Positions 1 through 11,920 of a stretch of 64,000 nt of DNA are shown here, piece by piece (within the stretch, counting starts at the first letter, position 1; each line of letters begins with the position of its first letter). Under the pieces are notes generated by a model. It was not told the DNA's origin, searched no databases, and was given only the letters and a program-made list of their open reading frames with translations. The position numbers were made by a program, and so were the translations under genes. The stretch is from Amaranthus tricolor. Lineage: Eukaryota; Streptophyta; Magnoliopsida; Caryophyllales; Amaranthaceae. Location: the NCBI RefSeq assembly GCF_026212465.1, contig NC_080059.1, positions 7,203,811-7,267,810 of the forward strand, written 5' to 3'.

Positions 1-49
1 CATGTAGGCACTCAAACTTCTCCCATCAATCACTACAGGGGACTTTTTA

Positions 50-217
50 GGGCATTATTATTTGTCGCCACCCCCTCTTAATGAAATTACAAATTTGCCT
101 CTAAACTGCTAAAATTTACAAATGTGCCATTGGAGTTAATAACTTTTCATTTTCATTTTTTTAATTTTTTTTATTATTTTTTTTTATATTATTATTGTTA
201 TTATAATTATTATTATT

Positions 218-256
<39 letters not shown>

Positions 257-427
257 TAAATAAAAGTAACTTAAAAAATAAATTAATTAAACAAAAGAAA
301 TTTTATAAGTCGAAATTCAAAAAAAAAAATAAAATTAACAGTCGCACAAAACGTGCGACTCGACCTAGGTACAGTTGCACGTTTTGTGCGACTGGTATTA
401 ATTCATTTTTTAAGTTACTTTTATTTA

Positions 428-473
<46 letters not shown>

Positions 474-569
474 TTTAAAAATATAAATTAAATATAATAA
501 TTAAAACAAAAATAATAATTTAATAATAATAATAATAACAACCACAATAATAATAATAATAACAACCAC

Positions 570-622
<53 letters not shown>

Positions 623-848
623 TAATAATAATAATAACAAAAATAATAATAATTATAATAACAATAATAATAAAAATTATAAAAAAAAAAAACAAAATTT
701 GTTTTTAAATTAAAAAAAAAAAAAATCAGTCGCACGGTCGAGTCGCACGTTTTGTGCGACTGGTTTTTTTTTTTTATATTTTTTTTTGAATTTCTACTTA
801 TAAAATTTCTTTTGTTTAATTAATTTATTTTTTAAGTTACTTTATTTA

Positions 849-890
<42 letters not shown>

Positions 891-1094
891 AATAATAATA
901 ATTATAATAACAATAATAATAATAATAACAATAATAATATAAATAAAAATTAAAAAAAAATTAAAAAAAATGAAAATGAAAAGTTATTTACTCCAATGGC
1001 AAATTTGTAAATTTTTAAATTCTAGGGTCAAATTCGTAATTTCATTCGAAGGGGATGACGATAAAATGAAAAAGGTGGCGACAAATAAGAATCG
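50..1094. mobile_element. Palindromic foldback/MULE-type non-autonomous element
   Basis: The two ends are long inverted repeats. The left arm from 50 ('TTATTTGTCGCCACC' near 59) pairs with the complement of the right arm ending at 1094, and pairing continues through 'CCATTGGAGT', 'AACTTTTCATTTTCATTTTT' and a second block at about 262-372 against 728-850. Direct copies of GGACTTTTTA flank it at 40-49 and 1095-1104. A 9-10 bp duplication with long inverted ends fits a Mutator-like foldback element. It has no transposase. The centre is (TTA)n/(TAA)n DNA plus short palindromes built on 'GTCGCACAAAACGTGCGACT'. The superfamily is inferred; the inverted repeat and the target duplication are seen directly. 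Confidence 0.8.
165..930. repeat. (TTA)n / (TAA)n microsatellite blocks
   Basis: Trinucleotide arrays occur at about 187-257 (TTA strand) and at 430-470, 525-660 and 850-930 (TAA strand). Their polarity flips around the centre of the foldback element, as expected if they are parts of its two arms. Open reading frames here encode only Tyr or Ile runs and are not genes. Confidence 0.9.
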
Positions 1095-1104
1095 GGACTT
1101 TTTA

Positions 1105-1284
1105 TTATCATATCACACACAACTCATTAAATTTATATCTACACTCATCCCTACCCACCAAATTAATAACATGTGCCAATTGATACGAATTCAATGTGAA
1201 ACCCACAAAATTTACCCACTTAACTTACCTAGGGGTGAAAAATCCCATTTGCATTTTGATTATTTCTTAATATAAATCAAATTA
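1105..1284. other. Short intergenic stretch, nothing recognised
   Basis: This AT-rich stretch lies between the foldback element and the decayed 3' end of the hAT transposase. I see no inverted repeat matching the hAT 5' terminus at 3946, so the 3' end of that hAT element seems lost or too diverged to recognise. Confidence 0.5.
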
Positions 1285-2796
1285 AAAATAAATTAAATTT
1301 TTATTTTTGAAGCTCCATTGAACAAATTGAAGCTTAAACCTAGGATCTAACACAATAGCGACTGCCATAATAATGCTAAAATCACTCTAATATTTCCCAA
1401 ATTTTTCATACATCTTACAAGCCATTTTCTTCATAAAACCATCCGTACTCTCCATCTCACTTTTTAAAAGCAATCTTACCCTCAACACATTAGGAAAGTG
1501 TAAGTTAGCAGTAGGATATTTAGTCCCAGAAAAAGCAAGAGTAGCTTCATAAAAAACTTTTAAAAACTTGAAAATTTTCTCAATTTTAGCCCATTCTTCC
1601 GCAGTAGGACAATGAATATAGTTTGCATCAACTTTCTGAAAATGAATTAAAGCTTTCTTGTAATACAATGCACTTTCAAGCATTAAATATGTGGAATTCC
1701 ATCGTGTTATGACATCTTGTTTTAAACCCTTAGAGCTTTGAAGGCCTACATGCTCAATACAACTTAAGAAACGTTGTTTTCTAGCTTGTGATCCCTTACA
1801 ATATTTCACACTTTCTCTCACCTCAATCACAGCATCATCTATTTCTTTCAATCCATCTTGAACTACTAAGTTCATGATATGTGCACAACACCTCACATGA
1901 AAAAATTCTCCTGCACATAACAATTCAAGCTCACCCTTAAGACAATCCGCAAACACATCATTTGAAGCCGCATTATCAAGAGTAATGCTAAAAATCTTTT
2001 GCAAAATACCCCAATCTTTCAACAAGGAACACACATGATCACTTAAATGAACTCCCGTATGAGGGGGAGGCATAAAACAAAAATTCAACAACTTCTTTTT
2101 CAAGACCCAATTATCATCAACATAATGTGCAGTTAAAGTGATATATCCATCTGAGGTTATTGAACTCCAACAATCAAAGGTAAGGCAAATTCTACTACTA
2201 ATTGAACCTAACAAAAACTTCAAATTCTCCTTCTCCTTTTCATACATCTTAACAACATCAGACTTAGACGTATTACGTGAAATTGTTTTAGTCGTAGGAT
2301 TCAAATAACTAAATAATCTCCTAATCCCTTCATATTCAACAAATTGGAAAGGGAGATCATGTCTTACTATTGCAAGAGCTAATAGTTCACGAAAAATAGC
2401 AACATCAAATACAGGCAATTTATTTACTAAACCAGCAGTGGAATTCTCCAATATCATTTGACCAACATCACGAAATGTCCTCATTTTACAATTTTTTACA
2501 TGACGAATTAAATTTCCTGTCCCCATTTTACTATCTGCCCTAAACATTTTTCCACATTTTTTACATTTACATAACAAATTTCCATCTTCATCTGTTTCAT
2601 CCACAAATTCAAAGTTCACCCAAACACCAGATGTAAGTTTACGTTGTCGTTTAAAATTCTTGCCAGATATATGAATTGTTTTTTTACCTATGTTTTTAGG
2701 ATCCTTCTTACTCATTGTGTCACTACTCTTAACCTCCACCAGATCGTCTTCTGAGTCAACATGAACATGTTCAGATTCAATGGTATTGGTATCCAT
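1285..2796 (-). pseudogene. hAT-family transposase with BED zinc finger, broken
   Basis: The open part (2796 down to 1387) codes for 469 residues of a RICESLEEPER/Ac-like hAT transposase. A BED zinc finger spans about residues 58-103 (C78-x2-C81, H99-x3-C103). The RNase H-like core follows, with D208 in 'LTFDCWSS', D274 in 'TLDNAASND' and 'RCCAHIMNLV' near 302-311. Reading stops at a TAG at 1387-1389, where the family normally has Trp ('KYW-SDF'). The same frame then continues recognisably ('SDFSIIMAVAIVLDPRFKLQ') to about 1285, where similarity ends before the C-terminal dimerisation region. The gene therefore has a nonsense mutation and is truncated. A normal plant hAT transposase is about 650-700 residues. 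The protein would not be active. Confidence 0.9.
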
Positions 2797-3946
2797 TTAC
2801 CTAAGAAGAAATACACAAAATAGTTTAAACTAATTTATAAAAACTAATTGAAGAAATACACAAAATCACAATGGAGTTGAAAATATGACAAAAACACTGT
2901 AAAATAACATACTGTAAAATCGAATACAGACATACAGTACAAGCTTCATAAAGAAAGATTCCAGATCTCAATCCAAACACCATTTTAGACAATCCAAATA
3001 TGAACATGAATACCCAGATCTCAATACAGACATACACAAAATAGTGAAGCATTTTTATTGTTTTTTGAACAGGAAAACTAACAATAATTGAAGATTGAAT
3101 TGAATAGGAAAATAAGAGAAATCATATGAGAATAAAGAACATGAAAATAAGAACAAGAAAAAAATCAAAGAACATATGAATCACAAAAAAAAAAAAGACA
3201 GTCACACTGAGATTGAACATGAAAAAAAAATCAAAGAACATGAAAATAAAGAACATATGAATACCCGGCAAAGTGCGAAAGATCAGGTAAATTGAATTGA
3301 AGATCAGGTAGATTGAACTGAAAAATCAAAAAAATCGAACACAATCCAAATAAGAAAAAATCGATCAAAAAAAATCAGAAAAATGGAAAAACAAAGAAAT
3401 AATTCTTACCTTGGTGCCGCAGAGAAGAGGGAGAAGGCGCACAGTCACACTGAGAAGAAGCTGCCGCAGAGAAGAGGAAGGAGAAGGGCGAAGGCGCACA
3501 GAGACTGGAGTGGAGAGGAATTGAGGAAGGTGAAGGCTCACAGAGAAGGGGAAGGCGCCGTTTCACTTTCAAAGTTTCATTGGGTTTATGATTATTTTAG
3601 GTTTTTAGGGTTTATGTCTTTATGAATTATTGTATAGCTGTACGGCTACCACTTCGGCCTTCAGCCTTGGCACTTATCGTTATCCAGTTTCAAACTTTTA
3701 AAAAAATTTTCAATGGGTTAATGGGTTAAATATGGGTCGACCTGACCTGATTGACCCATTTAATAAATGGGTTAAACAGGTTTTTTTCGGGTTCAAATAT
3801 TCAACCTGAACCTAACCCATTAATTAAACAGATCAGGTCGGGTTGACCCATTTAATTAATTGGGTCAAAAATCTAAACCCAAACCCGCTAATTTCGGGTC
3901 GGTTTCAGATCAGGTTAGCAGGTCGGGTCAGCTTTTGCCAGCCCTA
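2797..3946 (-). mobile_element. 5' end of the hAT element: leader and subterminal repeats
   Basis: Upstream of the transposase start lies an A-rich stretch, then a purine-rich block (3410-3570, GAGAAG/GGCGCAC repeats) that may be its untranslated first exon, then subterminal DNA with many copies of 'GACCCATTT' and 'GGGTCGG' (about 3715-3925). The complement of the end reads TAGGGCTGGCAAAAGCTGAC, a typical hAT terminal sequence, so the element ends at 3946. The adjacent 8 bp, CAAATTAG (3947-3954), would be the target duplication, but I find no partner on the other side. Short open frames at 3375-3625 are probably chance. Confidence 0.7.
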
Positions 3947-4032
3947 CAAATTAGTCACAATACAAATGAAGCCAAACAAAAATATATAAAATCCAAATCA
4001 TATACTTCTATTTCTTATTACATATACTAATT

Positions 4033-4323
4033 TGGGTAAATTGTCAATAATAAACCAACCATTTATTTGATCTGTTGAAAGTAAACTCAGATATTATTTA
4101 TTTTTAAATAAATTCACCTATTAGGTATATTTGCCAAAAATAAATTGACCTATTATTTATAATCATTTTCAAAGCTTATTTGTAGGTGAAAAATTAAAAA
4201 TAAACAATAGTTGGATTTTTTTAGCAATTATACCGAATACATAAATTATTTAAAAATAAATAATAATTAAATTTATTTTCAGCAGATGAAGCAAATATTA
4301 ATTTATTTTTTTACAATTTCCCC
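4033..4323. mobile_element. MITE-like inverted repeat
   Basis: Left-end sequence (GGGTAAATTGTCAATAATAAA) and the complement of the right end near 4300-4323 (GGGGAAATTGTAAAAAAATAA) match, and both arms carry 'AATAAATTxACCTATTA'-type tracts. There is no coding content. It lies just upstream of the 4460 gene and may be part of its distal promoter. Confidence 0.5.
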
Positions 4324-4416
4324 ATATTTTAATCGAATAATTTTCACTCACACTTCCTAATTTTGCAGTTAATTGAAACGGAATTAGTTAGGTTGTTAGA
4401 TAAACAAACCCGAAAA

Positions 4417-4422
4417 GGCCCA
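4417..4422 (+). promoter_or_regulatory. Site II-like element (GGCCCA)
   Basis: AAAGGCCCAATTAC lies 38 bp before the start codon of the small membrane-protein gene. GGCCCA is the complement of TGGGCC, the TGGGCY 'site II' motif known from promoters of plant nuclear genes for mitochondrial respiratory proteins. A single six-base match is weak evidence, but the location is apt for a COX14-like gene. Confidence 0.35.
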
Positions 4423-4459
4423 ATTACGATATTGTGAATTGTTGAGAGTTGTCATAGAC

Positions 4460-7400
4460 ATGGGAGCAGGAAGCAAGGTTGGAGACTTGGTGTTCAAGGG
4501 TTTTACGGCGACCTTGGGAGTTGCTACCATTTATTTCACTGCTACTTTCTCCATCAATGTCTATAGAGGTCTCTCTTGGCACAACTCTCAATCGGTACTC
4601 TTCTTTCTCTCCCGTTACTCTTTCTTTTTTGTTGATGAATCTGCTATTTTTCTGAATTTCATATTGTTATTTATTTAAAATAGCTTGCATTTTTTGTTCT
4701 TTTGGGATCTGGGCTAGTGAATACTTCTATTGCGTATTCGTTATGTTTAGTTGAATTCGAAACGAAACAAGTTTTTTAATCAATTGTATGTGTCAATTGA
4801 ATAATACTAGAGTACAACATTTGTTGTTTGGTATATATTTTGGGTGAATGAGCTTACCATCAAGAGATTTGGTTTCTAAATCAACTAGGCTGTGTTTGTT
4901 TGGAGAGAATTAGACTACGAAATGAAACCAGTTTTCTCCCAAAGTTTAAGGAAACCAATTTTTATATCCTCCCTGGTACAGTTTTCCACAAAAGACTGGA
5001 AAATGTTTTGAAGTGAACCTAAACAATCCCTAAATACGATAAGGGTAACGCCATGAAACTTGGAAGGGATTTCCATATTTTTTCTTGAGCTTTCAGAAAT
5101 ATTGTTGATATAGTTAAATTTTTAATTGAGGATTCTTTTGATGAGATTGAACAGCTGAAAGGTTGAACCCATTTTAGATTCATCAAGTTCCAACTAGCTC
5201 GATAAATAGTCATTTTGAGTAGGATAGAACTCTTAAGAATTTAGATGGACTTGAAGTGAATTTAAGCTACCGGGACTTCTAGCGTCTCAAGGGTGTAAAT
5301 GTTTGCCCTTAGACTTTGTCTAGCTGGTCATCAAATGTTCAATATATCTAAGTCTTTTTCGTAGTTATAGCAAAGGAAGATTTTCCCTTAGTTTTAAAAC
5401 GTGCAAGGTGTACTGATCAAGGCGAAAGCGCAACCTTTTCTTAGGCGAGGTGCACCTTTTGGCTCAAGCTTGTAAAACAATTGAATATATTTAATACTTG
5501 AAATAATGATATTTGTGTTAAAGTTGCATCGAAGGTCTAAATACATTCATTATCATTGCCGATCTACTAATATAGTGTAAAATAGTACGAGAGGGTACCT
5601 AAATCTACATTAGAGCAGTTTATCTATTTATTCTTTAACTAGTTACAAAAAAAGAGAATACATTCATTATCATTGCGCTAGTCTACTATATAGTGCAAAA
5701 TAGTACAAGAGGGTACTTAAATCTACATTAGAGCAGTTTATCTATTTTTTCTTTAACTAGATGTTACAAAAGAAGAGAATACTATATGAAAATAAAATGA
5801 TAAATATAGAAAACAAACGACAAATAAGTAGAAGAGGGAATCAAAAGAAAAAAAATGTTATAAGAAAAAAAATAACAAAAAAACTATATATAGATTATCG
5901 GAGAAAGAAAATTTGAAAAAAGAAAAAACAGGAAGATTAAAAAGAGAAGAAGCTATAAAAAGAGAAGAAAAAAGATTAAAAAATTTAAAAGAATAGAAAA
6001 ATGAAGAATTTACAACATAGAAAAAGAAATAAAAAACAGATTATACCTAGTGTGAAGGCCTAGGGTAATGAGGTCCATAAAGTTGTAAAATTGTATGAAA
6101 ATGTATATTTTGCCTACTTTTATTTTTCTCTCTTCGTAAACAAGAGAAAATCCTTCTTCATTTTCCTTCTCCCTTCAAGCAAACTACTTTCTTGTCTTGT
6201 AGTTTTATAGATCCTCTATGCGAGGCGCACTTTTTAAAAACCATGGATTTTCCTCAACAACTTTTACTTTCATTGTAGCCATCTGATATTGGTTAGGATT
6301 GTCGATCATTGATTATTGTTGAATTAGGGTAGGATCATTCTTAGGAGAAACTTGCTAGTTATAAATAATGGTTTGCTCAAGTTGTAAAATCATTTATGGA
6401 GTTTAATAAGATCTCAATAGCTGTTCCCAATTCTAATTATGATTGTTTAATAATTTTTATTGATTATCTTGGAAATTTAAGTGTGACCAAAGCATAAGAA
6501 TCAAATGTATAGTTTGTGAGGTTTATTTTCAGCCAAAACAAGCTTCAAACTTGCGCATAAGAGCTATTTTATTAGGTTTTATTGAGCATAGGAGTTGAGT
6601 AACCCTCTTGCAAATATCAATCTATGCCTATTTTCTACTCGTGTAATTCTGGAAATATAGTGCACAAGTTGTGAGAGGAGAATGGTAGCAAGATTTGTGA
6701 TGTTAGTTAAGTGATTTGGTTCTGATTTTCTTCTGAGAGAATTAAACATCCTGCGATGTGATCTTATCATGGAAAAAAATCGCGGTCGCGGATGCGTTTG
6801 CGGAAACGGTCGCAGTGTCGCGGAAAACGGCTATAATGGAGAAATAACGCGAATCGCGGCCGATGCAGTGTGATTTTTGGAAAAAAAATCACATAAGGGA
6901 TTTGGAACTTATAATTGCATATTTGTTGTTGAACTACTATTATTATGCAATAATATGCAACTAGCTATTATAATTGCAATATTTGATTCTTTTAGTGTAT
7001 AATTAATTAACTTATTAGTTATTAGTTAATTATTTTATTTATCAACTAAAATTATGAGTAACTATAAATTAAGTAATCGTAATAATTAAAGTTAATGGGT
7101 ATTAATAAAATTTTAACGGGAAGACAAATAACATTGTACGATGAAATATCGTTACAATGGTAAAATAACGGGCGTTACACGTTATATAACGGTCAACGCA
7201 GTGTTTTGACCGTGAAATTCGTGAACCGTTATATAACGGGATTTAACGTCGCGGCAACTTTCAAACAGGTTATATAACGGGCATTACGTAACGTAAAGGG
7301 GGAGTTTTTATTCCATGGATCTTATACTTTGCGTCTTGCTTTTGCATTTTGTTTCCTTGAGGTCAATAGAAAGTGAATACAATTTATGTCTTCTGTAAAA

Positions 7401-10111
7401 CATATGTTTATATCACATTCTTTATTGTTGTTTCGGCTTACTCCTCCTTTGACTCACAATTCTCTGGAAAATTGACTTAGTTTCACCACTATCATAGTAG
7501 TCTAGATCTCCTGCCTCCATGGCCCACATTGGGTGGTGTTATGTGATTCTTATAGTTGACAAAGACAATTAGTATTTAGTACTATAATGTTAGTCAAAGT
7601 TGCACTTGGTCTGGAAATCCATGGAGCATTAGTGACTGTTTTATCCAATTTTTCTGTGGAAAGCTTAATCTGGATATGAAAAAAGTACGTATAAAATTTT
7701 GTCCTTATGTCAATCCTTTCTGGCTGTTAAGTTTTTATCTAAGTTCTTGTATACAAAATATTTCTATTAGCGGCAAGTGTTAAACGTTACCCTTTATGAT
7801 GGTTTGTTGTTGCTAGTACTTGGAATATGGGCAAGTTGAAGGTGTAGGTTTATGAAAAATCAATCATTTAAAAGACTATGAAGTTTATTACATCAATTCA
7901 TCATTTTACCTTAAGTATCCTCTTTGGATTTTGGCACCCAAATAGGTAGGACACTTGGCACTTTATTATGGGTCAAAAGCTATGAATTCCCATAAATGGC
8001 ATACAATAGCTTAGTCAAAGACTTATTCACATACCGTTTCAAATATAAGTTACCAATTTTTAGTTACAGACTATAACTCGTAAGCAAACCATCAGTTTCT
8101 CGGAGTTGGACATGAATTTAGGAAGGCAGGGGAAGCAAAAGGGATTGAATGAGAGGGAAAGAAAAGGATTGAAAGAAGATATTTTAGGTGAGAGGAAGAT
8201 GTGGGGATTGAATGAATTGGAGGTGAGAATAAAGAGCAAAAGTTACTTTCTCTTGTTTTATGTTGAGGGAAATAATGAAGGGAAAAAATTATGCTGAGTA
8301 AGAAAAAAAGAAAGGATTAGGTTGGATTAATGGTTTCTCTCGAAATTGATAATCTTTGGACTGAAAAACTAGAAGTGGTAAATTTGGCTTGTCAGGGTTA
8401 AACTTTAGTCTTAGACGTGGCTGCATATATAATTCATAATCCACTTACGCAGTGAAAATCAATCTTATGTATCAGGTGAAAATATGATAGTAGTAATTCA
8501 CTCAACATAGATGATTTGGCCCGCCGGTTTAACACTGAGATAGACAGTGCTAGAAGTTATTTCCCTCTTGTATCCTTGCCCAACTTTATGGTTATTCGAA
8601 TAAGAAAAAGTACCCCCTACCTCCATTTCCATTTTCTTCTTTTTCTTCCAAACTCCTCAATCTAAATTAGCTATAAGTCAATTTGTGCTGCTTTACAAGA
8701 TACATAACCTTATTTAGTCTTTTCTTGGTTCGTATCACTGGATAAATCGACTTACTTTCTTTCCAATTTATGTTGCTTGTTCTCCAATTTTCATTTAAAC
8801 TCAGTTTCGTTTTGCTGATCACTTTTTCTCTCACATTTTCACAATTCTATTTATTTGTAATAAGTTAAGATCACTTTTAAGATAAGAGAGAGTATTCCCT
8901 TATTTTTTTGCACAATTCTTCTTGAGTTGTGAAATTACTGCGTGTGCATTATGAATATAAATATGTTTTCCTGTATTTGGATGTCTGTTACTGGATTAGA
9001 GAAAGATAAAAAAGAGAACTAGAGGGTCACCTTTCATTCCCCTTGTGTAATAAATTAAATCCTTCCAAACTTGAAGAAATTTCAAGGGAAAAAGATTAGC
9101 CTAGTTTTCCTTAATCCCTTCCCCTTCCTTTTGTTCCTCCATTGCTATCTGGCACATTATTTTTGATATGATGCTTTACTTTAGATTGATATCCATGACA
9201 GATTCTTAGATCTTTATTTCGTTGTTTCTTGGTACTTTTTCGCAAAAACCATCAAACAATTCAACACTTTATCTTACAAATGCTTGTTCTGTTGATTCTC
9301 TGTCTCTTGATTTTGCTCCCCGAACTTTTTGTCAGTGTTTTTTAGACTAATGGGGCATAATTAAAGGGACAAAGCCCAAAGGTCAAAGGGTGTGCTGTTG
9401 AACTTGCTTATAGGTCTTAAGAATTCGATGTTGAACTGTTAGAACTTTGCAAAAAGGAAAATCTCTATTTAACTTTCCGAAACTACCATACTGCACATTT
9501 CAAGTTATTGTGAATGTCCAGGAAGCAACATTTATTCATTTAGATTTTACTTATCAAGTGACATTATTTCCACGAAGTTTATGTCCATAGCAGGCGCAGC
9601 ATAGCCTGACTCCTGATCATCGCCACCTTTCTTTCTATATAGTTGACAACCATTGTAATTTGTACATTGAGGTTTCTCTTTTAAATTCAACTAGATTACT
9701 GCTTCACTTTTATTTGCTATTGAGGTTTCTCTATAAGTAAATAGAAGTAATCGACGTATATAGCGCAGAGGACAGGGAAAAAGTATTATGCGATATCTGC
9801 CAGTGCTTACGTTCGATGTCCTTAATTTAGCGTTTTCTGGATGAAGTCATCAGTCATGTGCATCTGAATTTTCCATCTCTGTCGTCAATCCTTTTCATTG
9901 CTCTATTAGGTATCTTATACGATGCCCAACCAGTGTATTGTATTCTTAAGTGTTAGCTTCAAGTAATATATGTAAATTCTTTGTTTCTTCCCTTTGCTAT
10001 GGAAAAGCTAGTCATAATATATTATAGAAGTACGTATATTCTGAATATTTAGTTTACTTCGTGCAGAAAATGAGCAAAGAAGAGCAAAGCGATCAAAAAG
10101 ATGCAGCGTGA
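4460..10111 (+). CDS. Small single-pass membrane protein, COX14-like (2 exons)
   Basis: Exon 1 is 4460-4594 and exon 2 is 10067-10111. They are joined in phase 0 across a 5472-bp intron with a GT donor ('CAATCG|GTACTC') and an AG acceptor ('TCGTGCAG|AAAATG'). The product is 59 residues: an N-terminal 'MGAGSKVGDLVFKGF', one hydrophobic segment at about residues 15-35, then 'INVYRGLSWHNSQS' and a charged tail 'KMSKEEQSDQKDAA'. Size, topology and spaced residues (G-K/x-D-x-K-x-F near the start, TIY in the membrane segment, VY-x3-W-x2-Q after it, then EEQ) resemble human COX14 (57 residues), a mitochondrial inner-membrane assembly factor for cytochrome c oxidase. The gene call rests on clean splice sites and the compact protein. 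The COX14 assignment is inference from remembered sequence. Reading on from exon 1 into the intron gives only an artefactual ORF to 4678. Confidence 0.72.
5535..5782. repeat. Tandem duplication of about 120 bp
   Basis: Two adjacent near-identical copies each contain 'ATACATTCATTATCATTG', 'AAATCTACATTAGAGCAGTT' and 'TATTCTTTAACTAG' or 'TTTTCTTTAACTAG'. The first copy is about 5540-5656 and the second about 5659-5779. They lie within the intron and have no coding potential. Confidence 0.85.
6768..7317. mobile_element. Non-autonomous DNA transposon, 8-bp TSD
   Basis: The 550-bp element starts CATGGAAAAAAATCGC, and the complement of its right end reads CATGGAATAAAAACTCCC. It is flanked by direct copies of GATCTTAT (6760-6767 and 7318-7325). 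Its interior is unusually CG-rich at the left ('TCGCGGTCGCGGATGCG') and carries repeated 'TATATAACGG' and 'AACGGGCGTTAC' motifs at the right, giving local palindromes. Duplication length suggests hAT or possibly Mutator type (9 bp if one mismatch is allowed). There is no transposase. Confidence 0.8.
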
Positions 10112-10429
10112 AATTTTTTAGTTTTCCATCACGACGAGAATAACAACCTTTGTCTCGCTTTTCGAGTTTTGATGAAGAAAATACATGTTAGAGAAACATT
10201 CGACATGTAGCGTATGCAGACGTAATATGTCGAAAAGGTTATAGTGCCTCTTATGATACTGGTTTTTGGGTGTGTAATGAACATTTTCTAATTAATCTCT
10301 TTTATGCGACTATGTGACTACACTATAAACTGGATTGTTGTTCCAGTTTTCTTCTCAATCCTTTCTTTTCGTTTTTTTTGTGCCGGCAGCCGTGATGGTT
10401 TCAATTGGAACAAAATTCATTCTTTTAAA
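10112..10429 (+). other. Probable 3' UTR of the COX14-like gene
   Basis: Non-coding sequence directly after the stop codon. I see no unambiguous polyadenylation signal, so the end of the transcript is not determined. Confidence 0.4.
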
Positions 10430-10790
10430 AGTGTCAAAAAGTACCTAATAAAAAAAATTTTGTCAAAAAATACCTAACAAAATTTTTCTTTTCCAAAGAT
10501 TATCAATTAACGTTTTCCTTCAATTGATTGTTAAATATAATGGTTGACTGGTCAAAATTGAAAATTCATCTTCCTCATCTTCAATTTCTCTTCCAATTCA
10601 ATTTTCTCACTGTCTTCTTCTACTTTTAACTCAAAATCGAAATTAAATCGTAAAAGATTTTCAATTTTGACCAATCAACCATTACTGGTACTCTTTAGAA
10701 AAAAAGAATTTGTTAGGTGTTTTTTTGGCAAAAATATTTTTATTAGACACTTTCTAAAAAAAATAATTTATTAGTTACTTTTTACATTTT
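10430..10790. mobile_element. MITE with about 120-bp inverted repeats
   Basis: The left arm (about 10430-10560: 'AAGTGTCAAAAAGTACCTAA', 'TACCTAACAAA', 'TGGTTGACTGGTCAAAATTG') pairs with the complement of the right arm (about 10655-10788). The intervening 100 bp is pyrimidine-rich. No clear target duplication was found and no ORF is present. Confidence 0.75.
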
Positions 10791-11437
10791 CCTTTTTTTT
10801 TATTTCCTTTATATTATAATATATTGTTTTTAAACCCTTTTAACAACTATCATAGTTTTAATATTTATTTTTTTAAAGCCATTCATGCTATTCTTAATTC
10901 TTTTAGCTGTTTGAAAATTACCTTTTTTAAATAAATTATTGATAAAAAAAGTCTATTTTATTGAAAAATTTACTTTGAATAATACGTCATATTGATTTTC
11001 CTACTTGCACTTATTAATTACTTATGATTAATCTAATTTCAAAAGGTTGTACCATTGAAAACCAAACCTCGGCTATACCTCTCGCATCCTTTTCTTCACC
11101 ATGACTCTTTTAGGCACATCTAAAATCGAGCAGAGTTGGTGTTTAAGGGCATGGTTGGGGAACAGGTGACTTTAGTTGAGCGCAGCTAGGTACTATGGTT
11201 GGTGCACCACTTAGAGGATAGAGGTTGTTTGCAGGCAAGGGGATGGGGAGGTTCGGTCATTGACTAAAATCTGAGTAGTCTCGGTCTGGTAAGGGTGGCG
11301 GTGAGAATGTGAGATAGGGCCATGGGGGTAGTAGGTGGAAGAGGATGTGAGAAGGGGTAGGTTTTTTAACCTTTTTTTACAATTTTTAGAAATTTTGTTA
11401 TTTAATTTTCCTTTATTTACTTTTATAATTGACCTAT
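10791..11437. other. Intergenic, no gene recognised
   Basis: AT-rich sequence followed by a GC-richer stretch (about 11040-11360) with short unconvincing ORFs on both strands (11211-11450 minus, 11335-11577 plus). These overlap each other and the terminus of the next element, so I do not call them as genes. Confidence 0.5.
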
Positions 11438-11830
11438 TAGAGGTGTTCATTCGGGTTATCGGGTCGGTTTCGGACGGGTGTAATTCGGCTCGGTTGGTTT
11501 TCGAATCGGTAAATTTTCGGTTGTATACAACAACGGGTCATACTCGGGTCAGATCGGTTGGTTACGGGTCGGTTTAACAACGGGTGTTCGCATTATCGGG
11601 TTCAAACCGGTTTGTTATCGGTTGAAATTCGAGTCGCGTGTCAATCGAGCTCGGGTTGTCATCGGTCTTACATTAGTTCGGTTTTTTCGGGCACAAATCG
11701 GGTTCGAGCTTTATTTTTCGAGTAGTTATCGGTTACGGAGAACTATCGATCGGGTCAATATCGAAATAAGCTAATAGTCGGGTTTTTAATTGATGTATGC
11801 TCATTTTATGGCAGATCAATTTATTTCAAT

Positions 11831-11835
<5 letters not shown>

Positions 11836-11918
<83 letters not shown>
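11836..11918. repeat. (TA)n microsatellite, 83 bp
   Basis: An uninterrupted alternating T-A run inside the outer hAT-type element. It is self-complementary and so can extrude as a cruciform. Confidence 0.95.

Positions 11919-11920
<2 letters not shown>

Larger units (their letters stand above)
4595..10066 (+). other. 5.5-kb intron of the COX14-like gene
   Basis: This is non-coding. Apart from the tandem duplication and the 550-bp element listed separately, it is moderately AT-rich unique-looking sequence with an A-rich tract at about 5780-6040. No ORF longer than about 70 codons with protein-like composition is present on either strand. The intron is about 30 times longer than the coding sequence it interrupts. 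Confidence 0.7.

Noticed and set aside
124..735. ORFs of about 60-100 codons rich in Tyr, Phe and Ile
   Set aside because: They are translations of the (TTA)n/(TAA)n tracts in the foldback element and have no protein-like composition.
1155..1170. CAAATTAA as partner of the hAT target duplication CAAATTAG at 3947
   Set aside because: The adjoining bases do not resemble the TAGGGCTGGC terminus, and one mismatch in AT-rich DNA is expected by chance.
4439..4678. Single 79-codon ORF from the COX14-like exon 1
   Set aside because: It reads past a clean GT donor at 4595 into the intron. The spliced two-exon model gives a compact protein with a charged tail.
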